Below, piece by piece: positions 35,315 to 43,955 of a stretch of 64,000 nucleotides of DNA. The notes beneath the pieces are model-generated. The model was not told the origin of the DNA, did no database searches, and saw only the letters and a program-made list of their open reading frames with translations. Position numbers and translations under genes: made by a program. The DNA comes from Galbibacter pacificus (GTDB taxonomy: Bacteria; Bacteroidota; Bacteroidia; Flavobacteriales; Flavobacteriaceae). The stretch lies in assembly GCF_029603155.1 (NCBI RefSeq), contig NZ_JAPMUA010000002.1, positions 1-64,000 on the forward strand, in the 5' to 3' direction. Position 1 is the first letter of the stretch. Every line of letters starts with the position of its first letter.

Positions 35315-36628
35315 ATGAATATACCACAAACAAGTTACCCCAGAGTTGTAATTATAGGAGGAGGTTTTGGAGGCATTGCCTTGGCAAAGAAATTGGCCAA
35401 GCAGGAAATGCAGGTTGTATTGCTGGACAAGCATAATTACCATACTTTTCAGCCTTTATTGTACCAAGTATCCACCGGCGGTCTGGAACCCGATTCTATT
35501 GCTTACCCCATAAGAAAGATATTGTCTAAATACCCCAATTTTTATTTCCGATTGGCGCTGGTTGAAGCCATAGACACTGCCAAGAAAAAGGTAAATACGG
35601 ATATAGGTGAATTAAAATACGATTATTTGGTACTAGCAACGGGCTCTCGTACCAATTTTTTTGGAAACAAGGAAATTGAAGCCAATAGCATGATCATGAA
35701 AACCGTACCGGAAGCGCTCAACTTAAGGAGTTTGATTTTAGAAAATTTTGAAGAAGCATTGCTCACCGATAGCTTAGACGAACAAGATGCCCTAATGAAC
35801 TTTGTAATTGTTGGTGCCGGGCCAACGGGGGTAGAATTGGCAGGTGCACTGGCCGAAATAAAAAAAGGGATTTTGCCAAAAGATTACCCCGACCTAGATA
35901 CGCGCAGGGCACAGATTAACATTGTACAATCTGGCGATACCATTCTTAAGGGGATGAGCGATAAAGCATCTATAAAGGCGGAAGATTTTTTGGAGGAATT
36001 GGGTGTAAACGTATGGAAAAATACCAGGGTAATTGGGTACGATGGCGATATGGTTACCACGACAACCGACCTTACTTTTAGGACCGCTACTTTAATTTGG
36101 GCGGCAGGGGTTCATGGAGAGACCGTGCATGGACTGGATGCCAAGGAACTTTTGGTGCCCGGCAACCGTGTAAAAGTAAATCAATACAACCAAGTAACGG
36201 GTTTTAATGATATTTTTGCTATTGGCGACGTGGCCTGCATGGTTACGCCAGATATGCCAAACGGCCATTTAATGGTAGCACAGGTTGCACTTCAACAAGG
36301 CGCTCATTTGGGAGATAACTTGTTGCGGTTAATCGAAAAAAAAGGTTCCATGAAGCCTTTTGCATACCATGATAAAGGAACCATGGCAACAATAGGCAGG
36401 AACAAGGCCGTTGTAGACTTGCCCCGATATAAATTTCAGGGCTTTTTTGCCTGGTTTGTTTGGATGTTTGTGCACCTGTTCTTTTTAATTGGATTTAGGA
36501 ACAGGGCGGTGGTATTTATTAATTGGGTCTATAATTATGTACGTTTTGACCGCGAAGCCCGTTTAATTATCCGCCCTTATAAAAAACCAAAAATGAAGGT
36601 AAATACCATGAAACAAAAAAAGGCCTAG
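35315..36628 (+). CDS. ndh: Type II NADH:quinone oxidoreductase
   Basis: 437 aa. The FAD-binding loop GGGFGG lies at residues 15-20, the NADH-binding loop VGAGPTGVELAGAL near 173, and TGFNDIFAIGDVAC is the second flavin motif. Residues ~370-400 (FQGFFAWFVWMFVHLFFLIG) form the membrane-associated amphipathic segment that reaches quinone. The enzyme passes electrons from NADH to menaquinone without pumping protons. The stop codon lies in the middle of a terminator palindrome. Confidence 0.94.
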   Translation: MNIPQTSYPRVVIIGGGFGGIALAKKLAKQEMQVVLLDKHNYHTFQPLLYQVSTGGLEPDSIAYPIRKILSKYPNFYFRLALVEAIDTAKKKVNTDIGELKYDYLVLATGSRTNFFGNKEIEANSMIMKTVPEALNLRSLILENFEEALLTDSLDEQDALMNFVIVGAGPTGVELAGALAEIKKGILPKDYPDLDTRRAQINIVQSGDTILKGMSDKASIKAEDFLEELGVNVWKNTRVIGYDGDMVTTTTDLTFRTATLIWAAGVHGETVHGLDAKELLVPGNRVKVNQYNQVTGFNDIFAIGDVACMVTPDMPNGHLMVAQVALQQGAHLGDNLLRLIEKKGSMKPFAYHDKGTMATIGRNKAVVDLPRYKFQGFFAWFVWMFVHLFFLIGFRNRAVVFINWVYNYVRFDREARLIIRPYKKPKMKVNTMKQKKA

Positions 36629-36637
36629 GCCTTTTTT
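36614..36637. terminator. Loopless palindromic terminator overlapping the ndh stop codon
   Basis: Seven A, GGCCTAGGCC and seven T residues make a 24-base perfect palindrome; the TAG stop of ndh (36626-36628) is in its centre. It can act for ndh and for the convergent aldo/keto reductase gene. In RNA four central bases would form the loop. Confidence 0.75.
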
Positions 36638-36669
36638 TGTTTTTTATGGTCGTATTTTTTTAGTTGTGG

Positions 36670-37617
36670 CTATTCATCGTAAATATTTTTATAGGGGCCT
36701 CCGGCTACTTCAAAAAAAGTACCGTCTACATATCGGTAATTTTTGTCCATGGCAGCAATTTTTTCCAGATCGCTATCGGTAAGTTCTATTTCATAGCTTT
36801 CGTAATTCTGTTTTATCCGCTGCGGATTGGTAGATTTTGGTATTACGGCGGTACCCCTGCTTAAATGCCATGCAATTAATACCTGTGCCGAAGTGCAGTT
36901 ATGGTCGTTGGCTATTTCTTTAATGATCTTGTTGTTAAGCAAACTAGGCTCGTTATCTTTTTTCATGCTTGTGGCGCGGTCTCCCGAACCTAAAGGAGAA
37001 TATCCGGTAATAATGATGGAATTGTTATTGCAAAACTCCAAAAGTTCGTTTTGTTGCAATAATGGGTGCAGTTCCACTTGGTTTACTTCGGGTTGATGGG
37101 TGGCATCTACCATGAGGTCCTTTAATTTTTGAATGCTAAAGTTGGATACTCCTATGCTTTTTGCCAATCCGCCCTCATAAGCTTCTTCCATTTTTTTCCA
37201 TGTATCTATAATGGGGGCTTCATCGGGGGTTAAAAATTCATTGGCTTTGGTAGCAAAATTTACATCGGCTTTAAAGGCAACCGGCCAATGGATAAGATAG
37301 AGGTCCAAATAATTCAACTGTAAATCGGTTAGCGTTTTTTCCAGCGCGGGAATTACTTTGTCGCTTTCATGTGCGTTGTTCCATAGTTTGGATGTTACCC
37401 AAATATCCTGTCTTTCTACAATTCCCTGTGCAAAAGCAGTTTTTAGGGCTTCACCAACTTCGGCTTCATTTCCATATGTTGCCGCACAGTCTATATGCCT
37501 ATACCCGGCTTTCAATGCTTCTATTACTGCCTTTCCAACTTCACCCGGAGCCGATTTCCATGTCCCCAGCCCAATTGCTGGAAGTTTTTGTTCGTTCTTT
37601 AATGTATAGAATTTCAT
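36670..37617 (-). CDS. Aldo/keto reductase
   Basis: 315 aa, the usual length. AKR signatures: GLGTWKSAPGEVGKAV, the active-site block AGYRHIDCAATYGNEAEVG (catalytic Asp and Tyr), YLDLYLIHWPV and SIGVSNFSIQKLKDL. The C-terminal NADPH site is VIPKSTNPQRIKQNY. Members reduce aldehydes and ketones with NADPH. It is monocistronic and convergent with ndh. The physiological substrate cannot be inferred. Confidence 0.95.
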   Translation of the reverse strand: MKFYTLKNEQKLPAIGLGTWKSAPGEVGKAVIEALKAGYRHIDCAATYGNEAEVGEALKTAFAQGIVERQDIWVTSKLWNNAHESDKVIPALEKTLTDLQLNYLDLYLIHWPVAFKADVNFATKANEFLTPDEAPIIDTWKKMEEAYEGGLAKSIGVSNFSIQKLKDLMVDATHQPEVNQVELHPLLQQNELLEFCNNNSIIITGYSPLGSGDRATSMKKDNEPSLLNNKIIKEIANDHNCTSAQVLIAWHLSRGTAVIPKSTNPQRIKQNYESYEIELTDSDLEKIAAMDKNYRYVDGTFFEVAGGPYKNIYDE

Positions 37618-37789
37618 ATAAGTGCAATTTTATTTAATTCGGTAATAAAAATAAACTCCCTCGGGGACAAGCTCACCAAACATTTATCTGGAAAAATATT
37701 TTGACTCCGAGGTAAAACCAAGAGCAACCAAATGCTCGATTATCAAGTAAAGTTCAATATAAAATCGCAAAAAAGTAGATAAGGAAAAG

Positions 37790-38692
37790 TTAAAAATCCT
37801 TTCTCGGATGGTGCTGATCAATTACTTTGGCTAGGTCTTTCCGGTTTAGATGCATGTAGACCTCGGTGGTGGTTATGCTTTCGTGGCCCAGCATTTGCTG
37901 GATAGCCCTTAAATCCGCCCCGTTTTGTAACAAGTGGGTTGCAAAAGAATGCCTAAACGTATGCGGACTTATATTTTTCTTGATGCCCGATTTTTCGGTT
38001 GTTCTTTTTATTACGGTAAAAACCATGGCCCGTGTTAGGCCCTTTCCCCTTCGGTTTAAAAAAACAAAATCTTCAAACCCTTTTTGAACAGGAATAAGGG
38101 GGCGTATTTCTTTTACATAAATGGTTATGTATTTTATGGTATTTGCCGCAATGGGCACAAAGCGTTGTTTGTCTCCTTTTCCGCTTACTTTTATAAAACC
38201 TTCCTCAAAAAACAAATCGGAAATTTTTAGGTTAACCAACTCCGAAACCCGAAGCCCACAACTGTACAGGGTTTCCAGCATGGTCCGGTTTCGTTCTCCT
38301 TCGGGCGTGCTAAGGTCTATTGTTTTTATAATTTGGTCTATTTCTGTTTCTGAAAGCGTATCGGGAAGTTTCCTGCCAATTTTAGGAGATTCGATGAGTT
38401 CGAGCGGATTATCGGCCCTGTAATCTTCAAAAATTAAATAATTAAAAAAGCTCTTTAAACCGGAAATTAACCTTGCTTGCGACCGCGGACTGATATTTTT
38501 TGCGGTTTCGTAAATAAAGCCTTGCAACGTTTCAGCTGAAATTTGAAGGGGCGAGTCGGTTATTTGATGCACTTCCAAGTACTTCAACAATTTTTGAATG
38601 TCCAGGCAATAATTCTCGATGGAATTTAAAGACAGGCCACGTTCTATCTTTAAATAGCTTTCATAATCGGTTATGGCATCCATCCATTTCAT
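37790..38692 (-). CDS. xerD: Tyrosine recombinase XerD-like
   Basis: 300 aa with the N-terminal SAM-like core-binding domain (residues 8-90) and the catalytic domain. The active-site residues are R148 (SCGLRVSEL), H244-xx-R247 (HTFRHSF), H270 (MLGHESITTTEVY) and the nucleophile Y279. Length and the ending PRKDF match the housekeeping XerC/D type that resolves chromosome dimers at dif, rather than an integrase of a mobile element; no att site or phage gene is near. In flavobacteria this gene neighbours aroQ, as here. Confidence 0.93.
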   Translation of the reverse strand: MKWMDAITDYESYLKIERGLSLNSIENYCLDIQKLLKYLEVHQITDSPLQISAETLQGFIYETAKNISPRSQARLISGLKSFFNYLIFEDYRADNPLELIESPKIGRKLPDTLSETEIDQIIKTIDLSTPEGERNRTMLETLYSCGLRVSELVNLKISDLFFEEGFIKVSGKGDKQRFVPIAANTIKYITIYVKEIRPLIPVQKGFEDFVFLNRRGKGLTRAMVFTVIKRTTEKSGIKKNISPHTFRHSFATHLLQNGADLRAIQQMLGHESITTTEVYMHLNRKDLAKVIDQHHPRKDF

Positions 38693-38815
38693 GCCTTAAA
38701 ACTACTAATATAATTTAGTAAATGGAGATAATTTTAAAGTTATAAAATGACAAATATCATTGGAAATTGTAGCGAATGTCTTTAGTTTTGATCTAATAAA
38801 CCAAAAATTATAAAC

Positions 38816-39340
38816 ATGAAAAAAGCGTTATTAACAGCAACTTTTGTAGTGGGAGCATTCTTAACAGCTAATGCTCAAAGTAGTACATCCAACAGTGCCT
38901 TGTCTGAAGGAAGTTGGTTGGTAGAGGCCAATACCAATTTTGGGAGGGCACATGCCGCCAACACAAGTTTTAGTTTAAATACTTCAGACGATTATACTGC
39001 ATGGAACATAGGTTTTGAAGGCGGTTATTTTATTATGGACGACCTTGCACTTAAAGCCGGGTTGGGCTATGGCGACAGCGATAATTCTGACGGGAATTTT
39101 TCCTATAAGGTTGGCGCCAAATATTATGTAGTTTCTCAGTTCCCGGTACAGATTGACTTTAACGGAAGCACTGGAGATGATTACAGTCCGCTATTTTTAG
39201 GCCTACAAGGTGGATACGCTTGGTTTGTGGCCAATAATATTGCATTGGAGCCTGGTATCCGTTACGATATAGATATTAACGATGATGCTGACGGAGCAAG
39301 TGGATTATCACTAAATGTAGGATTTTCTTTATTCTTTTAA
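38816..39340 (+). CDS. Small outer-membrane beta-barrel protein
   Basis: 174 aa. The signal peptide ends at LTANAQ (residues 16-21). The mature protein shows alternating strands ending in aromatic residues (WNIGFEGGYFIMDDLALKAGLGYG, PLFLGLQGGYAWFVANNIALEPGIRYDI) and finishes with FSLFF, typical of an 8-stranded barrel. Function unknown; it could be a structural porin-like protein. A terminator follows. Confidence 0.8.
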   Translation: MKKALLTATFVVGAFLTANAQSSTSNSALSEGSWLVEANTNFGRAHAANTSFSLNTSDDYTAWNIGFEGGYFIMDDLALKAGLGYGDSDNSDGNFSYKVGAKYYVVSQFPVQIDFNGSTGDDYSPLFLGLQGGYAWFVANNIALEPGIRYDIDINDDADGASGLSLNVGFSLFF

Positions 39341-39361
39341 GAATCAAAACATTACAATTTA

Positions 39362-39385
39362 AAAGAGGCTTTTGCCTCTTTTTTT
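39362..39385 (+). terminator. Intrinsic terminator
   Basis: AAAGAGGC (39362-39369) and GCCTCTTT (39374-39381) with a four-base loop and further T residues, about 20 bases past the preceding barrel gene. Confidence 0.9.
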
Positions 39386-39458
39386 GTGCGAAAAAAATTT
39401 CACTTATAGAATAAAAAATATATATTAGCACTTTAAATCATTAAAAATCAAATTTAAA

Positions 39459-40073
39459 ATGAAAAAAACTTTACTAGTACTTATTGCTATTACAGCATTT
39501 GCGTTTACTACAACCGCACAAGAATTTAAAATTGGAGCAAAAGTAGGGTTAAACATTGCCAGTTTACAAGGTGACGACCTAGAAGAATTAGATTCAAGAA
39601 CCTCTTTTAACTTAGGAGCAGTGGCCGAATTCCCTATTTCTGAAAAATTCTCTTTCCAACCAGAATTATTATATTCTGCACAAGGAGCAAAAGGAGAAGA
39701 AGATGCTTCAGATTATGACGAATCTCTTTCGGGGAATATTGATTTAACAGCTAAGTTAGACTATATAAATCTTCCATTAATGGCAAAATATTATGTTGCT
39801 CCAGGTTTTAGCATACAAGCGGGCCCGCAAATTGGTTTTTTGGTATCGGCTAAATCAAAGGCTGAAGTTGGAGATTTCTCTGCGGAAGAGGACATTAAAG
39901 ATAATTTTAAATCAATTGATTTTGGTTTAAACTTCGGACTTGGCTATCAATTTGAAAACGGTTTGTTTATAGATGGAAGGTATAATTTAGGGCTTTCGAA
40001 TATAGCAGATTACGAAGATGGCGATGTGAAAAACGGTGTTTTTCAATTTGCTGTTGGGTATTTCTTTTTATAG
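39459..40073 (+). CDS. PorT-like outer-membrane beta-barrel protein
   Basis: 204 aa. A signal peptide ends near FTTTAQ. The mature part starts EFKIGAKVGLNIASL and continues FNLGAVAEFPISEKFSFQPELLYS, LPLMAKYYVAPGFSIQAGPQIGFLVS and GLGYQFENGLFIDGRYNLGLSNI, the standard layout of PF13568 (PorT-like) barrels. True PorT belongs to the type IX secretion system, but many paralogues exist and no other T9SS gene is present. The frameshifted gene at 41.6-42.2 kb is a related copy. Confidence 0.85.
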   Translation: MKKTLLVLIAITAFAFTTTAQEFKIGAKVGLNIASLQGDDLEELDSRTSFNLGAVAEFPISEKFSFQPELLYSAQGAKGEEDASDYDESLSGNIDLTAKLDYINLPLMAKYYVAPGFSIQAGPQIGFLVSAKSKAEVGDFSAEEDIKDNFKSIDFGLNFGLGYQFENGLFIDGRYNLGLSNIADYEDGDVKNGVFQFAVGYFFL

Positions 40074-40097
40074 AAGCCAAACCACAAATTCATAGGA

Positions 40098-40123
40098 ACG
40101 GAAGCAATTGCTTCCGTTTTTTT
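40098..40123 (+). terminator. Palindromic terminator
   Basis: ACGGAAGCAATTGCTTCCGT (40098-40117) is a perfect 20-base palindrome followed by T residues. It ends the PorT-like gene. Confidence 0.85.
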
Positions 40124-40253
40124 ATGTTTAATTTTTTACTTTTACTAAAAACTAAGCAATTCAAAGAAATATCCATGCATATTTTCAGTTCAACATTAAC
40201 GTTGTAAAACATGAATGTTTCATTTGAAGATTAAAGGAAGTAAAAAAACATAC

Positions 40254-40673
40254 ATGAAATTGATCATCATAAACGGCCCCAATCTCAACCTTTTGGGAAA
40301 ACGCGAACCCGAAATTTATGGTTCCGATACTTTTGAAGATTTTTACAAGAAGCTTCAAACAAAGTATAATTCGTTGGAGTTGGATTATTACCAGTCGAAC
40401 GTAGAAGGCGAAATCATTAATAAATTACATGAAGTCGGGTTTGATTATGATGGCATTATACTTAATGCCGGAGCCTATACCCATACTTCGGTAGCTATTG
40501 GCGATGCCATAAAGGGAATTGCGACACCTGTGATAGAAGTCCATATTTCCAATACTTTTGGGCGGGAGTCTTTTAGGCATCAATCGTATATTTCCCCAAA
40601 TGCAAAGGGGGTAGTTTTAGGTTTCGGGATGCAGAGTTACGAATTGGCCATTCAAAGTTTTTTAAATAAATAA
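40254..40673 (+). CDS. aroQ: 3-dehydroquinate dehydratase, type II
   Basis: 139 aa from the ATG giving MKLIIINGPNLNLLGKREPE; AAAGGAAG lies about 13 bases upstream, and the earlier in-frame ATG would add 13 unconserved residues. Family motifs are GPNLNLLGKREPEIYG (active-site loop with the catalytic tyrosine), SNVEGEIINKLHE, LNAGAYTHTSVAIGDA and EVHISNTFGRESFRHQSYIS. The type II dodecamer catalyses the third shikimate step. Confidence 0.97.
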   Translation: MKLIIINGPNLNLLGKREPEIYGSDTFEDFYKKLQTKYNSLELDYYQSNVEGEIINKLHEVGFDYDGIILNAGAYTHTSVAIGDAIKGIATPVIEVHISNTFGRESFRHQSYISPNAKGVVLGFGMQSYELAIQSFLNK

Positions 40674-40735
40674 TCGATTAAAGAAATCCGGGAAATAAAT
40701 TCCCAATTAAACTCCAAAAGATACAATACCAAATA

Positions 40736-41458
40736 ATGGCACATAAAACCTATTTTAATTGGAGCACCGGGAAAGATAGTGCCTTGGCGCTTTATAAAAT
40801 GAACAGCGATCCCCGTTTTTCAATAGATGCCCTTGTTACAACGGTCAATACTGAGCTAAACCGTGTGTCCATGCATGGTTTAAGGAATGAGCTCTTGGTA
40901 GAGCAGGCCAAACAAATAGGGTTGCCACTACAAACAATTGAATTGCCCGGAGAGGTTTCCATGGAAGGTTACAATGCCATAATGAAAGATTTTATGAAAA
41001 GTATAAAGGCCCAAGGATATACACATACCGTATTTGGCGATATTTTTCTGGAAGACCTTAAAGCGTTTAGGGAAACGAAATTAAAAGAAGTTGGAATTGA
41101 CGCCGAGTTTCCGTTGTGGAAACAGGATACCAAAAAACTGATAAACCAATTTATAGCACATGGTTTTAAAGCAATTACCGTAAGTGTAAATGCCAAATTG
41201 CTCAATAAGTCTTTTGTTGGAAGAATTATAGATGAAGATTTTTTAAAAGATTTACCAGAAAATGTTGATCCGTGTGGGGAAAACGGCGAGTTCCACACTC
41301 TTGTTTTTGACGGCCCCATTTTTAAGCAGCCCGTAGATTTTGAAAAAGGAGAGAAGGTATTAAAGGAGTTTAAGATAAACGGCAATAAAGATGAGTGCTT
41401 TAAGGATGCTGTAAATTGGGATACGGCTTTTTGGTATTGCGATCTTTATAAAAAATAA
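40736..41458 (+). CDS. Dph6-like ATP-pyrophosphatase (diphthine-ammonia ligase family)
   Basis: 240 aa. The PP-loop reads WSTGKDSALALYKM (residues 9-22), followed by VNTELNRVSMHGL. FGDIFLEDLKAFRE and the C-terminal DPCGENGEFHTLVFDGPIF match the Dph6/PF01902 family. In eukaryotes and archaea Dph6 amidates diphthine on EF-2; bacteria lack diphthamide, so the bacterial version must amidate or thiolate another substrate, unknown here. It follows aroQ after 62 bp. Confidence 0.88.
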   Translation: MAHKTYFNWSTGKDSALALYKMNSDPRFSIDALVTTVNTELNRVSMHGLRNELLVEQAKQIGLPLQTIELPGEVSMEGYNAIMKDFMKSIKAQGYTHTVFGDIFLEDLKAFRETKLKEVGIDAEFPLWKQDTKKLINQFIAHGFKAITVSVNAKLLNKSFVGRIIDEDFLKDLPENVDPCGENGEFHTLVFDGPIFKQPVDFEKGEKVLKEFKINGNKDECFKDAVNWDTAFWYCDLYKK

Positions 41459-41460
41459 GC

Positions 41461-41482
41461 CCCTAAAAATTTGGTTTTAGGG
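41461..41482. terminator. Possible bidirectional terminator
   Basis: CCCTAAAA (41461-41468) and TTTTAGGG (41475-41482) form an 8-bp stem. On the minus strand a T-rich tail (TTATTTTTT) follows a few bases later; on the + strand the tail is weak. It lies just past the Dph6-like gene and 83 bases past the frameshifted PorT-like gene. Confidence 0.5.
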
Positions 41483-41565
41483 ACTTATGCAATTTAAACG
41501 AAAATAGTAAAAAAATAAGTAACCAAACTCCTTTTCGGGAAGGTTGATTTTAAGTCAGGGGTATT

Positions 41566-42197
41566 TTATAGGAATTTATACCCAACCCCAAACTCGAAGA
41601 AATGATTGTTAAGCTCTCCTGTTTCACTTTCTTTTTGGGCAATGTTAGAAACACCCAAGCTATATCTTCCGTCTACAAATAATCCACTGTCAAACTCATA
41701 TCCTAGTCCAAAGTTTACACCAAAACAGCGTCAGTAAAGTATTCGTTTAGGTTTGTGCGGCTTGTGCCCGTTGCCAGCCCTGCAAACCCGGTTTCGTATT
41801 CTCCTTGGGAATCCAGCAAAAAGCTAACCTGTGGCCCTGCTTGAACGCTTAGGCCTTTGTAAACACGGTACTTTACCATTACGGGAACATCAATGTACCT
41901 TAATTTGATGGTTATTTCATTAGAAAGAACACCATTTGCTAAAAATTGCTTATATGTTTCATGACTGCCCAACATTGAATAGAGGACTTCCGGTTGTATA
42001 GAAATTTTTTCAGACATTACAACTTCTGCAAACACTCCTCCATAAAGTCCGGTTCGGTAGTTGTTCGACATAAGCTTATTCTCACCAGAAATGGTAGACA
42101 AGCTTGTCCCTCCCTTAAGACCAAAATAAAATTCTTGAGCATTCATAGTAATTGCTGTACCTAAGCAAAGCACAGCAAGTAAAAAAAGTTTTTTCAT
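41566..42197 (-). pseudogene. PorT-like outer-membrane protein gene disrupted by a 1-nt frameshift
   Basis: Translation from 42197 gives a signal peptide (to NAQ, residue 20) and a good PorT-like barrel (YFGLKGGTSLSTISGEN, ISIQPEVLYSMLGSHE, LSVQAGPQVSFLLDSQ). It then ends prematurely at 41715 in FTDAVLV. In another frame the missing C-terminus continues immediately: FGVNFGLGYEFDSGLFVDGR, SNIAQKES and FFEFGVGYKFL, with a stop at 41566-41568. Restoring one base near 41727 (GCTG-TTTTGG to GCTGATTTTGG) joins the two and matches the paralogue at 39.5-40.1 kb. It is either a recent inactivation or a sequencing error. Confidence 0.85.
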
Positions 42198-42388
42198 GAT
42201 TCTTAAAATTTATAAATACGGTGCAAACATATGTAGAAAATATTTATAAATAGAAAGTTTTTATACTATTTAATTTTAATTAAAATGTATGATTTTATAT
42301 TTCAAAGGTTTAGAAAATAAATTTAACATTTATATATGAAAATACTTGTTTTTATTAGGTCTGTAAATGATGTTTATAGAAATAAAAA

Positions 42389-42422
42389 AAACTGCTTAAG
42401 GTATTTTGTCTTAAGCAGTTTT
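42389..42422 (-). terminator. Terminator of lpdA
   Basis: AAACTGCTTAAG (42389-42400) and CTTAAGCAGTTT (42410-42421) form a 12-bp stem; on the minus strand T residues follow. It lies just past the lpdA stop codon. Confidence 0.92.
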
Positions 42423-42443
42423 CAAGAAGTGGGTTGTTTATTT

Positions 42444-43835
42444 TTATAGATGAATTACTTCATCATAAGCATCGGCAACGGCCTCCATTACAGCTTCGCT
42501 CATGGTTGGGTGCGGGTGCACGGCCTTTAATACTTCATGTCCGGTAGTTTCCAGTTTTCTGGCTACAACGGCTTCGGCTATCATGTCGGTAACTCCGGCA
42601 CCAATCATATGGCAGCCAAGCCATTCGCCGTATTTGGCATCAAAAATAACTTTTACAAAGCCATCGGCATTTCCACTGGCCTTGGCCTTTCCACTTGCTG
42701 AAAAGGGAAATTTACCAATTTTTATATCGTATCCTTTTTCTTTGGCCTGTTTTTCGGTTAGTCCAACAGAAGCAACTTCGGGCATACAATATGTACATCC
42801 GGGGATGTTCCCATAGTCTAATGCTTCCACGTGCATACCGGCAATTTTTTCAACACAAAGGATGCCTTCGGCAGAAGCAACATGTGCCAATGCCTGTCCC
42901 GGCGTAACGTCTCCAATGGCGTAATAGCCCGGGATATTGGTTTGGTAATAATCGTTTACCAATATTTTGTCACGGTCGGTTGCAATGCCAACATCTTCCA
43001 GTCCAATATTTTCAATGTTTGTTTTAATGCCAACTGCCGAAAGTACAATATCGGCCTCTAGAACTTCTTCTCCTTTTTTGGTCTTTATGGTTGCTTTAAC
43101 ACCTTTTCCAGAAGTATCTACCTTGGTCACTTCGGCAGAGGTCATAATTTTTACCCCGGCCTTTTTAAAGCTGCGCTCCAATTGCTTGGATACATCTTCG
43201 TCTTCAACGGGAACAATGTTCGGTAGGAATTCTACCACGGTAACTTCGGTTCCCATGGAATTGTAGAAATAGGCAAATTCAATACCAATGGCGCCACTTC
43301 CAACAACAATCATCTTTTTAGGTTGTTCCTTGAGCGACATGGCTTCGCGATAGCCAATTACTTTTTTGCCATCCTGTGGCAAACTTGGCAATTCGCGTGA
43401 ACGCGCTCCTGTTGCTATAATAATATGGTCGGCACTGTATTCGGTGGTTTTTCCGTCTTTATCCTTTACGTCTATTTTTTTACCGGGCTTTAGTTTTCCA
43501 TAACCTTCAAGGACGTCAATTTTGTTTTTTTTCATTAAAAACTGTACGCCTTTGCTCATTCCATCGGCTACGCCACGGCTACGTTTTACCACGGCTTCAA
43601 AATCTTTGTCTGCATCTTTCACCTTGATACCGTAATCGCCGGCATGTTTTAAATATTCAAAAACCTGAGCCGATTTTAACAGGGCTTTGGTTGGGATACA
43701 CCCCCAGTTTAAACATACCCCGCCGAGGTTTTCTTTTTCAACTACAGCCGTTTTAAAACCAAGCTGCGAAGCGCGAATGGCTGTAACATATCCGCCGGGG
43801 CCACTTCCAAGAACGATTACGTCGTATTTACTCAT
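42444..43835 (-). CDS. lpdA: Dihydrolipoyl dehydrogenase (E3)
   Basis: 463 aa. The FAD loop is VLGSGPGGYVTAIRA, and the redox-active disulphide is in GGVCLNWGCIPTKALL. The NAD loop is VVGSGAIGIEFAYFYNSMG, and the dimer-interface catalytic motif is HPHPTMSEAVMEA. E3 reoxidises lipoamide of the pyruvate, 2-oxoglutarate and branched-chain complexes and the glycine cleavage system. It is alone, with no E1 or E2 genes nearby. The 5' side borders repeat array 4, and transcription is divergent from the CarboxypepD_reg gene. Confidence 0.98.
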   Translation of the reverse strand: MSKYDVIVLGSGPGGYVTAIRASQLGFKTAVVEKENLGGVCLNWGCIPTKALLKSAQVFEYLKHAGDYGIKVKDADKDFEAVVKRSRGVADGMSKGVQFLMKKNKIDVLEGYGKLKPGKKIDVKDKDGKTTEYSADHIIIATGARSRELPSLPQDGKKVIGYREAMSLKEQPKKMIVVGSGAIGIEFAYFYNSMGTEVTVVEFLPNIVPVEDEDVSKQLERSFKKAGVKIMTSAEVTKVDTSGKGVKATIKTKKGEEVLEADIVLSAVGIKTNIENIGLEDVGIATDRDKILVNDYYQTNIPGYYAIGDVTPGQALAHVASAEGILCVEKIAGMHVEALDYGNIPGCTYCMPEVASVGLTEKQAKEKGYDIKIGKFPFSASGKAKASGNADGFVKVIFDAKYGEWLGCHMIGAGVTDMIAEAVVARKLETTGHEVLKAVHPHPTMSEAVMEAVADAYDEVIHL

Positions 43836-43955
43836 ATTGTAGATTTTTTAATGATCTTAATTTTTGCGGATACGAAGTTAAGCAATAAGTTTCTAAAGGG
43901 TAAATTTTTTTGAAGATTTGGCGTAGTCATTGTCTGTTTAATGCTTCTGATTATT

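Noticed and set aside
37655..37735. Inverted repeats CCTCGG/CCGAGG and GAGCA/TGCTC between xerD and the aldo/keto reductase
   Set aside because: Stems are 5-6 bases, there is no T tail in either direction and there are no similar copies; too weak to call.
37790..38692. xerD as the integrase of a mobile element
   Set aside because: Length, motifs and neighbours fit the housekeeping recombinase; no att duplication, tRNA or phage/ICE gene nearby.
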